Positions 7,622-13,973 of a stretch of 17,980 nucleotides of DNA are shown one piece after another. The notes below the pieces were generated by a model. It was not told the origin of the DNA, did not search any database, and was given only the letters and a program-made list of their open reading frames with translations. Position numbers and translations under genes: made by a program. This stretch comes from Rhodobacter sp. (GTDB lineage Bacteria > Pseudomonadota > Alphaproteobacteria > Rhodobacterales > Rhodobacteraceae), in assembly GCA_013824055.1 (NCBI GenBank), contig PNNE01000404.1, positions 1 through 17,980 of the forward strand, read 5' to 3'. Numbering within the stretch: position 1 is the stretch's first letter; every line of letters starts with the position of its first letter.

Positions 7622-8817
7622 CACCGCTCTCCTGCCTGTCGGCGGGCGATTGCGTCCGCCCGTTCGTTTGCCCGTATCCGTGCCAGATGGTCCACGGCCT
7701 GCACATCCTCAAGGGTCATGGCGTCATTTTCGTGGCCGAGATCGCCATCCAGCGCCGTCAGTGTCGCTTCGACGACGCCTGCCATGTCCATGAACCCGAT
7801 GCCCCCGGCCAGGAAATGATCCAGCGCCACTTCCTTTGCCGCGTTGAAGGCCGCACCGGCCAGCCCGCGCCGCGCCATCACCTCGCGCGCCAGCCGCAGC
7901 GCCGGATAGCGTGCAAGGTCCGGCCCCCGGAAGGTCAGGCTTGCGACCTGCGCCAGGTCCAGCCGCGCCACCGGCAGGTGCGACCGGTCCGGCCAGTTCA
8001 GCGCATAGCCGATGGAATGGCGCATGTCCGGCGCGCCCATATGCGCCATGATCGCCCCGTCGCGGTAGCCGACCATCGCATGGATCAGCGATTCGGGGTG
8101 GATGATGACCTCGATCTGGTCAGGTGCCACCCCGAAATATTCTCGCGTTTCAATGACTTCCAGCGCCTTGTTGAACATGCTGGCCGAATCGATGGTGATC
8201 CGCTGCCCCATGGCCCAGTTCGGATGCGCCAGCGCCTCCTTGACTGTTGCCCGTGCCAGCGCGTCCAGCGGCCAGTCGCGCAGCGCGCCGCCACTTGCCG
8301 TCAGGATGATCCGCTCGACCGAGGCCATGTCCTCGCCCACCAGCGCCTGGAAGATCGCGGAATGTTCGCTGTCGACAGGCAGGATGCGTGCCTTGTGGCG
8401 CGCCGCCTCGGCCATCAGCAGCGGCCCGGCGGTCACCAGGCTTTCCTTGTTGGCCAGCGCCAGGGTCGCCCCGTGCCGCAGGGCCCGGAATCCCGGCTCC
8501 AGCCCGGCGGCGCCGACGATCGCGCTCATGACCCAGTCGACCGGCCGCTCGGCCACCTCGATGATGGCCAGGGTTCCCGCCGCCGCCTCGACGCCCGAGC
8601 CCGCCAGCCGCTCACGCAGTTCGGCCAGGCCGGAGGCATCGGCGCAGACCGCCACCTCGGCCCGCAGCTCGCGCGCCATGTCGGCCAGCCGGGCGATGTT
8701 CCGGCCGCCGGTCAGCGCGACGACACGGTAGGCATCGGCCCCGCCGGCGCGACGCAGCAGGTCCACCGTCTGCTCGCCGATGGACCCGGTCGCCCCGAAA
8801 ATTGACAGGCTGCGCAA
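7621..8817 (-). CDS. dxr: 1-deoxy-D-xylulose 5-phosphate reductoisomerase, TTG start
   Basis: Dxr converts DXP to 2-C-methyl-D-erythritol 4-phosphate with NADPH, the committed step of the MEP isoprenoid pathway that feeds UppS nearby. The 398-residue product has the NADPH loop GATGSIG (8-14) and NKES (123-126). The metal-binding VDSEHSAIF (148-156) provides Asp149 and Glu151. SGGALRD (175-181), HPNWAMG (198-204) and NKALE (216-220, third metal ligand Glu220) complete the active site. The start is a TTG at 8817, four nt after the cdsA stop with a G-rich run about 8 nt upstream. The next in-frame ATG would remove the NADPH-binding motif, so TTG is strongly favoured. The stop overlaps the rseP start. 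Confidence 0.96.
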   Translation of the reverse strand: MRSLSIFGATGSIGEQTVDLLRRAGGADAYRVVALTGGRNIARLADMARELRAEVAVCADASGLAELRERLAGSGVEAAAGTLAIIEVAERPVDWVMSAIVGAAGLEPGFRALRHGATLALANKESLVTAGPLLMAEAARHKARILPVDSEHSAIFQALVGEDMASVERIILTASGGALRDWPLDALARATVKEALAHPNWAMGQRITIDSASMFNKALEVIETREYFGVAPDQIEVIIHPESLIHAMVGYRDGAIMAHMGAPDMRHSIGYALNWPDRSHLPVARLDLAQVASLTFRGPDLARYPALRLAREVMARRGLAGAAFNAAKEVALDHFLAGGIGFMDMAGVVEATLTALDGDLGHENDAMTLEDVQAVDHLARIRANERADAIARRQAGER

Positions 8818-8821
8818 CCCG

Positions 8822-9631
8822 TCAGCCCCCGAAAAGCCCGTGGACCGGGGCCAGCAGCCCCAGCGCCAGCACCGCGACCACCGCGCCGATCATTGCGTCG
8901 AAGCGGTCCAGCACCCCGCCGTGCCCCGGGATCAGGTTCGAGGCATCCTTGACCCCCGCCCGCCGCTTGACCCAGCTTTCCGCGATGTCGCCCAACTGCC
9001 CGGCAAGGGCCACCAGCGCCGACAGCGGCACCAGAAGCCAGCTTGCACCCGCCGCCAGCACCAGCACCAGCCCGACCGAAGCCGCTCCCACCCAGCCCGC
9101 CACGGTCCCCGACCAGGTCTTCTTCGGACTGACCCTTTCCCAGAACTTCGGGCCGCCGATCGTCCGGCCCACGAAATAGCCCAGCACATCCGAGGCCACG
9201 ACCACCGCCACCAGCCAGAGGATCAGGGTCCCGCCGCCGCTTTGGCGCAGGTCGATCAGGCCATACCCCGCCAGCATGATCGCCAGGGCATAGGCACTGG
9301 CCAGTCTCCGGTCCCGCCGGGGTGTCAGAAGCAGCGCCACCGACGGCCCCGCAAGAAACAGCGCCGCGACATCGGATTTCAGGACCAGCGCCGCGACCAG
9401 GGCTGCCGAGGCCGCAACCGCCAGCAGCACCGGCGACCGCTGCCGGTGCGGTGCCGTCATCGTCGCCAGTTCCCAGATCATCACGCCCGTCAGCGCCACG
9501 ACCAGCGTGGCAAAGGCCGCCCCGCCCAGCCAGATCTCGACCGCGCCCACGGCCACCATCACGATGGCCGACAGGATCCGGGTGCGCAGGTCGGCCCATT
9601 TGCCCGAGGGGGCTGGCGCCGGGTCCATCAT
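8822..9631 (-). CDS. cdsA: Phosphatidate cytidylyltransferase
   Basis: CdsA makes CDP-diacylglycerol from CTP and phosphatidic acid, the precursor of all phospholipids, in the inner membrane. The 269-residue product is almost entirely hydrophobic with about seven or eight transmembrane helices. It carries SPKKTWSG at residues 168-175. The family signature S-x2-K-R-x4-K-D...PGHGG-x-x-DR-x-D runs from Ser219 to Asp245 and includes the Mg-binding acidic residues. The ATG at 9631 overlaps the uppS stop as ATGA; a second ATG follows directly. A 4-nt gap separates it from the TTG of dxr, implying one transcript and coupled translation. Confidence 0.96.
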   Translation of the reverse strand: MMDPAPAPSGKWADLRTRILSAIVMVAVGAVEIWLGGAAFATLVVALTGVMIWELATMTAPHRQRSPVLLAVAASAALVAALVLKSDVAALFLAGPSVALLLTPRRDRRLASAYALAIMLAGYGLIDLRQSGGGTLILWLVAVVVASDVLGYFVGRTIGGPKFWERVSPKKTWSGTVAGWVGAASVGLVLVLAAGASWLLVPLSALVALAGQLGDIAESWVKRRAGVKDASNLIPGHGGVLDRFDAMIGAVVAVLALGLLAPVHGLFGG

Positions 9632-10362
9632 CTGAGCACCCCGCCAAAGCGCCGCTCGCGGTTCGAGAAACGCTGGACGATGGCCGCCAGTTCGTCGGGA
9701 CCGAAGTCGGGCCAGAGCGTCTCGGTGAATTCGTATTCGGAATAGGCCGCCTGCCAGGGCAGGAAGTTCGAGGTCCGCGTCTCGCCGCTGGTGCGGATCA
9801 CCAGGTCGGGGTCGGGCATGCCGCCGGTGTCCAGCCGCTCGGCAAAGGCGGCTTCGGTGACGTGCTTCGGGTCAAGAAGGCCGGACGCAGCAGCATCCGC
9901 GATCTTGCGCACGGCGCGCAATATCTCGTCGCGGCCACCGTAGTTGATCGCCACGGTCAGGTTCAGCCGGTCAAGGCCCGCGGTCCGCGCCTCGATCCCG
10001 GCCATCATGCGTTGCAGCTTGGGGTCCAGCCGGCTGCGATCCCCGATGAAGCGCATCCGCACACCGGCCTTGGCCAGCCGGTCGGCCTCACGCTCGATAT
10101 AGCGGGCAAAGATCGCCATCAGGCCAAGCACTTCCTCTGTGGACCGCTTCCAGTTCTCGGTCGAGAAGGCATAGAGCGTCAGCCAGTTGATCCCCAGGCC
10201 GGGAGCGGCCTTGACGATTTCGCGGACCCGCTCGGCGCCCTTGCGGTGACCGACCAGCCGGGCCCAGCCCCGGTTCGTGGCCCAGCGGCCATTGCCGTCC
10301 ATGATGATTGCCAGGTGGTTCACCGGCCGCATCGCGACACCCACCTGCAGGTCCTTTGACAC
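9628..10362 (-). CDS. uppS: Undecaprenyl diphosphate synthase (cis-prenyltransferase)
   Basis: UppS condenses eight isopentenyl diphosphates onto farnesyl diphosphate to make the C55 lipid carrier for peptidoglycan and O-antigen. The 244-residue product has IIMDGNGRWA (19-28) with catalytic Asp22, GHRKGAERVR (38-47) and LYAFSTENWKR (63-73). RTSGETRTSNFLPWQAAYSE (190-209) binds diphosphate and Mg. In that motif Thr and Pro stand where Leu is common (RLSNFLLWQ). The start is uncertain: a GTG at 10362 follows a G-run, but a GTG at codon 7 (10344) has AAGGA exactly 7 nt upstream, and an ATG lies at 10332. All keep the active site. It sits 21 nt after frr if the first GTG is used. Confidence 0.95.
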   Translation of the reverse strand: MSKDLQVGVAMRPVNHLAIIMDGNGRWATNRGWARLVGHRKGAERVREIVKAAPGLGINWLTLYAFSTENWKRSTEEVLGLMAIFARYIEREADRLAKAGVRMRFIGDRSRLDPKLQRMMAGIEARTAGLDRLNLTVAINYGGRDEILRAVRKIADAAASGLLDPKHVTEAAFAERLDTGGMPDPDLVIRTSGETRTSNFLPWQAAYSEYEFTETLWPDFGPDELAAIVQRFSNRERRFGGVLR

Positions 10363-10383
10363 CTGCCGCCCCCCGTTTGCAGG

Positions 10384-10950
10384 TCAGACCTGCATGATCT
10401 CTGCCTGTTTGGCCTCAAGCGCCCGGTCGACGGCGGCAATCGCCGCGTCGGTCAGTTCCTGCACCGCATCCGACCAGAACTTCTGGTCATCCTCGCCCAT
10501 GCCCTGCGCCTTTGCCTTCTTGATCTGGTCCATTCCATCACGCCGCACGTTGCGAATCGCAACTTTGGCGCTTTCGGCATATTGCGCAGCAACTTTGGTC
10601 AATTCGCGGCGACGCTCTTCGTTCAGCTCGGGGATCGGCAGGCGGATCAGCGGCCCGTCGGTGATCGGGTTGATGCCGATGCCGCTTTCGCGGATCGCCT
10701 TTTCCACCTTCGAGATCATCGCCTTGTCCCAGACGTTGATCACCACCATCCGCGGCTCGGGGACGTTCACCGTGCCCAGCTGGTTGATCGGCGTCATCTG
10801 GCCGTAAGCCTCGACCTGGATCGGCTCGACCAGGGCGGCCGAGGCGCGGCCCGTCCGCAGCGACGAGAATTCCGTCTTCAGGGCCGCCATCGCGCCATCC
10901 ATCCGGCGCTGGATTGCATCGGTGTCGATCTCGAGATCTTCGTGTGCCAT
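10384..10950 (-). CDS. frr: Ribosome recycling factor
   Basis: RRF, with EF-G, splits the post-termination ribosome in the cytoplasm. The 188-residue product (E. coli: 185) shows the family pattern. It has an N-terminal helix with RRMDGAMAALKTEFSSLRTGRASAALVEPI, whose LRTGRAS motif is characteristic. The small beta domain holds VNVPEPRMVVINVWD, then the hinge and ITDGPLIRLPIPELNEERRRELTK. Long helices of the three-helix bundle end the protein. The ATG at 10950 has AAGGA 8 nt upstream. It follows pyrH at 135 nt and precedes uppS, as usual in bacteria. Confidence 0.97.
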   Translation of the reverse strand: MAHEDLEIDTDAIQRRMDGAMAALKTEFSSLRTGRASAALVEPIQVEAYGQMTPINQLGTVNVPEPRMVVINVWDKAMISKVEKAIRESGIGINPITDGPLIRLPIPELNEERRRELTKVAAQYAESAKVAIRNVRRDGMDQIKKAKAQGMGEDDQKFWSDAVQELTDAAIAAVDRALEAKQAEIMQV

Positions 10951-11085
10951 CGGACAGGTCCTTCACTTCGACTGCGGGCCTCACCCCGCGATTTTGCGCT
11001 CTATAGCAGAGCGTCTCGCGCCCGGTACAGGCCAAAGCTGCTGACCTGCGGGCCAGGTCCGGGCGCGGTGCAAGGGCGAGGCGGG
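10951..11085 (-). other. pyrH-frr spacer with two small stems and a weak promoter candidate
   Basis: This 135-nt spacer has no coding potential I can support. It holds two perfect 6-bp stems with 5-nt loops: 11043-11048/11054-11059 (GACCTG/CAGGTC) and 10997-11002/11008-11013 (CGCTCT/AGAGCG). Neither is followed by a U-tract. On the minus strand TGTACC (11024-11029), 18 nt, TATAGA (11000-11005) is a weak promoter-like pair that could give frr separate transcription. Confidence 0.3.
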
Positions 11086-11808
11086 CTAATCCTGGACCCT
11101 GGTGTAGGTCCCCTCACCCGCCAGAATCCCCCGGAAGCCGCCCGGCTCGTCCAGGCTGAAGACGATGATCGGCAGGTTGTTGTCCCGGGCAAGGGCGATG
11201 GCGGTCGCGTCCATCACGCCCAGGTGCTTTTCCAGCACCTCGTCATAGGTCACATGGTCATAGCGCTTGGCATGGGCGTGCTTCTTGGGGTCCATGTCAT
11301 AGACGCCGTCGACCTTGGTGCCCTTGAAGATCGCCTGGCAGGCCATTTCGCTGGCCCGCAGCGTGGCCGCCGTGTCTGTGGTGAAATAGGGGTTGCCGGT
11401 GCCGGCCGCGAAGATGCAGACCCGCTTCTTTTCCAGGTGCCGCACGGCGCGGCGGCGGATGTAGGGCTCGCAGACCTGGTCCATCGGGATCGCGCTGATG
11501 ACCCGGGTGAAGACGCCGATCGCCTCGAGCGCGGATTGCATCGCCAGCGCGTTCATCACCGTCGCCAGCATCCCCATGTAGTCGGCCGTCGTCCGCTCCA
11601 TCCCCTGGGCGCTGCCTTGCAACCCCCTGAAGATGTTGCCCCCGCCGATCACCATGCAGATCTCGACCCCCAGGTCGCGGACCGACTTCACCTCTTGCGC
11701 GATGCGGGCAACGGTGGGCGGATGCAGGCCATAGCCCTGGTCGCCCATCAGCGCCTCGCCCGAGATCTTCAGCATCACTCGGCTGTATTTGGTGGCCGGC
11801 TCGGACAT
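11086..11808 (-). CDS. pyrH: UMP kinase
   Basis: PyrH phosphorylates UMP to UDP in pyrimidine nucleotide synthesis and belongs to the amino-acid-kinase fold, unlike eukaryotic UMP/CMP kinases. The 240-residue product has MLKISGEALMG (12-22) with Lys14, IGGGNIFRG (54-62), and GTGNPYFTTDTAA (136-148), which binds phosphate. KVDGVYDMDPKK (165-176) and a late IIVFSL strand follow. The frame stays open upstream into the miaA region, but the ATG at 11808 gives the normal family length. The GGGG ribosome site is close, about 4-5 nt. It heads the minus-strand cluster, divergent from miaA across 90 nt. The gene tsf, often before pyrH, is not here. Confidence 0.97.
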   Translation of the reverse strand: MSEPATKYSRVMLKISGEALMGDQGYGLHPPTVARIAQEVKSVRDLGVEICMVIGGGNIFRGLQGSAQGMERTTADYMGMLATVMNALAMQSALEAIGVFTRVISAIPMDQVCEPYIRRRAVRHLEKKRVCIFAAGTGNPYFTTDTAATLRASEMACQAIFKGTKVDGVYDMDPKKHAHAKRYDHVTYDEVLEKHLGVMDATAIALARDNNLPIIVFSLDEPGGFRGILAGEGTYTRVQD

Positions 11809-11898
11809 GGGACCCCTGCATATCGTTTTCTGTTTGGACTGCGCCGCAAAATGTCGCAAAACCGCGGCGGGTTCAACTGCCGATCGGGTGGGGTTCGG
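11809..11898. other. Divergent pyrH/miaA intergenic region
   Basis: This 90-nt gap separates the divergent starts of pyrH and miaA and must hold at least the pyrH promoter if the cluster starts here. I found only weak promoter-like hexamers in either direction and no convincing operator. An in-frame ATG for miaA at 11851 would shorten the gap but would add 16 residues not typical of the family. Confidence 0.4.
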
Positions 11899-12765
11899 AT
11901 GCGGATCGACGGCATATCGCGTGACGCTCTGCTGTTGCTGGCCGGCCCCACGGCCAGCGGCAAGTCCGCACTTGCGATGGAACTGGCAGCGCGGGACGGG
12001 CGCCTGATCGTCAACGCCGACGCGCTGCAGGTCTATGAGAACTGGCGCATCCTGACGGCACGGCCCTCGGTCGAGGACGAGGCGGCCCTGCCCCATGCGC
12101 TTTACGGCCACGTTGCCCGTGATGCCCAGTATTCCGTTGGGCACTGGCTGCGGCAGGTGGCGCAACTGCTGGACCGTCCCCTGCTGATCGTCGGTGGAAC
12201 GGGGCTGTATTTCAATGCCTTGACCCAGGGGCTGGCCGACGTGCCCGAGGTCCCGCTGTCGGTCCGCTCCGAAGCGGACGCCCGCCTGGCCATCGAGGGT
12301 CCGGCCGCCCTGCTGGCAGAGCTTGACCGCGCCACTGCCGCCCGGATCGACCCGCTGAACCCGGTTCGCGTCCAGCGCGCATGGGAGGTCTGGCGCGCGA
12401 CCGGGCGGGGCCTTGCGGCCTGGCAGGACGACACCCCGCCGCCCCTTGTGCCGCTGTCGGATGCCGAGGCGCTGGTTGTGGTCCCGGATGTCGCCTGGCT
12501 GAACGCCCGGATCGACCGGCGCTTCACCCAGATGCTGGTCGCAGGGGCCCTGGACGAAGCGCGGGCGAACCTGACCGGCTGGGACCCCAGGCGGCCCTCG
12601 TCACGGGCCATTGGCGGTGCCGAACTGATCGCGCACCTGAACGGGGAAATGACCCTGGCCGAAGCGACCGATGCGGCCACTCTGGCCAGTCGGCGCTATG
12701 CCAAGCGGCAGCGGACCTGGTTCAGATCGAACATGACGGCCTGGCGGCAGGTTTTGCTTCCCTGA
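11899..12765 (+). CDS. miaA: tRNA dimethylallyltransferase
   Basis: MiaA transfers a dimethylallyl group to N6 of A37 in tRNAs reading UNN codons; its DMAPP donor comes from the MEP pathway to which dxr belongs. The 288-residue product has the P-loop GPTASGKS (16-23). The family motif with the catalytic Asp41 reads NADALQVYENWRILTARPS, where Ala-Leu replaces the common Ser-Met. GGTGLYFNALTQGLADVP lies in the middle. The C-terminal SSRAIGGAEL and RRYAKRQRTWFR elements match the tRNA-binding end of the family. The ATG at 11899 follows a G-rich run (GGTGGGG, 5 nt away). An in-frame ATG at 11851 and an open frame much further upstream exist but give unusual N termini. Confidence 0.95.
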   Translation: MRIDGISRDALLLLAGPTASGKSALAMELAARDGRLIVNADALQVYENWRILTARPSVEDEAALPHALYGHVARDAQYSVGHWLRQVAQLLDRPLLIVGGTGLYFNALTQGLADVPEVPLSVRSEADARLAIEGPAALLAELDRATAARIDPLNPVRVQRAWEVWRATGRGLAAWQDDTPPPLVPLSDAEALVVVPDVAWLNARIDRRFTQMLVAGALDEARANLTGWDPRRPSSRAIGGAELIAHLNGEMTLAEATDAATLASRRYAKRQRTWFRSNMTAWRQVLLP

Positions 12766-12802
12766 CAGAGGCTTGCCCGCCGCAGTTGCAGCGACTTTCC
12801 AC

Positions 12803-12811
12803 TTATCCACA
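12803..12811 (+). promoter_or_regulatory. DnaA-box-like site between miaA and the AraC-type gene
   Basis: TTATCCACA matches the DnaA consensus TTATNCACA exactly. It continues as GGCTTTTGCACAA, closely resembling the sequence next to the DnaA-like box upstream of bamA. It overlaps the -35 of a promoter-like pair. Whether DnaA binds is unknown. Confidence 0.4.
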
Positions 12812-12830
12812 GGCTTTTGCACAAGATAAT
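12803..12830 (+). promoter_or_regulatory. Candidate promoter for the AraC-type regulator
   Basis: TTATCC (12803-12808), a 16-nt spacer and GATAAT (12825-12830) form a promoter-like pair about 110 nt before the regulator start. The -10 is good and the -35 weak. A second pair closer to the gene is TTGGGT (12874-12879), 17 nt, TTTACT (12897-12902). I cannot choose between them. Confidence 0.3.
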
Positions 12831-12940
12831 GGAACATCGGTGGACAACTCGGACCCGCACCGGCGGAAATCGCTTGGGTTGCCCCCCCGCGCCTGCTTTA
12901 CTGGACCGGCCAGCGCCTCGGCCACAGGACCTGCCCCGCC

Positions 12941-13741
12941 ATGTTGAAACCCGCCCCTGCCTCGCAGCTTCGCCTCTTGGCGATCCCGCGCCTTGCCGCT
13001 GGCGGTCGCTGGCGTGTCGAAGCCATGCGCTCGCTGTCCGAACCTTGCCTGCTTTGGTTCACCAAGGGCCAGGGCCGGATCACGATCTCGGGGGTGACGC
13101 GCGGATATACGGCACATAATGCGGTCTACATCCCCGCAGGCGTCATGCACGGGTTCGAGGCCGGGCCGCAGGTCTTCGGCACGGCGGTCTTCTTCGGGCG
13201 CGATCCGAAGGTGATCCTGCCGAAATCCGCGCTGCATCTGCGCATCCGCGAAGTCCACGCCCAGCAGGAGGTCAACGTCCTGCTTGATTCGATCCTGCGC
13301 GAACTGGAAAGCGACACGCCCGCCCATGAACGCGCGACCGAGGCTTATGTCGGTCTGCTGGGTGTCTGGCTGGAACGCCAGGCACGGAAGGCGGACCCGC
13401 TGGAAAGCCCGCGCCAGGATGCGACGCGCCGCCTGGTCGCGCGCTACACCGCGCTGCTGGAGCGGAACTTCCGCACCGGGATGAACGTGGCGGATTTTGC
13501 GGCCGCGCTGGGTGTGACCCCCACGCATCTGACGCGCTGCTGCAACGCCGCCTGCGGCCGTCCGGCTTCCGCGCTGCTGCAGGACCGCCGGATCTTCGAG
13601 GCGCGCAAGCTGTTGTCCGAGACGAAGGTTCCGGTCGGCAAGATCGCCGAACAGTTGGGCTTCAACTCGCCGGCCTATTTCACCCGCGCCTTCCAGCACC
13701 TGACCGGGAAATCGCCCTCGGCCTTCCGCCGCGCCGGCTGA
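12941..13741 (+). CDS. AraC-family transcriptional regulator
   Basis: The 266-residue product has a cupin-type sensor region at about residues 8-90, with the AYIPAG-like element AVYIPAGVMHGFE (61-73). A helical linker follows. The C-terminal AraC/XylS DNA-binding domain spans about 165-264. Its two helix-turn-helix units are NVADFAAALGVTPTHLTR (182-199) and VGKIAEQLGFNSPAYFTRAF (232-251), ending in the typical LTGKSPSAFRR. The ATG at 12941 has AGGA about 11 nt upstream. It precedes the transporter genes in the same direction with a 232-nt gap containing a 13-bp direct repeat, so it is a candidate local regulator of the transporter, with the imported compound as a possible effector. That link is inference. 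Confidence 0.9.
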   Translation: MLKPAPASQLRLLAIPRLAAGGRWRVEAMRSLSEPCLLWFTKGQGRITISGVTRGYTAHNAVYIPAGVMHGFEAGPQVFGTAVFFGRDPKVILPKSALHLRIREVHAQQEVNVLLDSILRELESDTPAHERATEAYVGLLGVWLERQARKADPLESPRQDATRRLVARYTALLERNFRTGMNVADFAAALGVTPTHLTRCCNAACGRPASALLQDRRIFEARKLLSETKVPVGKIAEQLGFNSPAYFTRAFQHLTGKSPSAFRRAG

Positions 13742-13752
13742 CGGGTTTTTGT

Positions 13753-13780
13753 CCGGCGGGTAAAGGACCGGCGGGTAAAG
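13753..13780. repeat. 13-bp direct repeat, candidate AraC-type operator
   Basis: CCGGCGGGTAAAG occurs twice, at 13753-13765 and 13768-13780, with a 15-nt period. It begins 11 nt after the regulator stop and about 50 nt upstream of a promoter-like pair for the binding-protein gene. Each copy contains GGGTA, which fits the GGNTA half of the XylS-type box. AraC-family proteins commonly bind direct repeats, although the usual period is nearer 21. Confidence 0.45.
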
Positions 13781-13830
13781 AAATCGACAGGATGATGTCG
13801 TTTTCGGACGCCATCGGTCGAATCCAGTCG

Positions 13831-13859
13831 TTGACGCAAGCCGGGAAAAGATGCGCAAT
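13831..13859 (+). promoter_or_regulatory. Candidate promoter of the ABC transporter operon
   Basis: TTGACG (13831-13836), 17 nt, then CGCAAT (13854-13859) is a promoter-like pair with a good -35 and a weak -10. Transcription would begin near 13866 and leave a leader of about 108 nt. The leader contains a small AGCGGC/GCCGCT stem. The weak -10 and the upstream direct repeat suit an activator-dependent promoter. Confidence 0.35.
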
Positions 13860-13973
13860 GCAGTTGGGGGTGCGCTTATCGCAAGAGCTGTCCGCAGCGG
13901 CATGGCCGCTCTGTCAGCCAGGGGTCTTGCGTCACCACAACCAATGAAAAAGAACCAGACCAGGGAGACGAGA

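Noticed and set aside
11043..11059. Intrinsic terminator after pyrH
   Set aside because: The stem is only 6 bp and no U-tract follows, so a terminator call is not supported.
10582..11898. Upstream in-frame extension of miaA through pyrH and frr
   Set aside because: The frame is open by chance antisense to pyrH and frr; MiaA homology begins near 11899 with a plausible ribosome site.
11809..12165. Upstream in-frame extension of pyrH into miaA
   Set aside because: PyrH homology begins at the ATG at 11808; the extension is antisense to the MiaA P-loop region.
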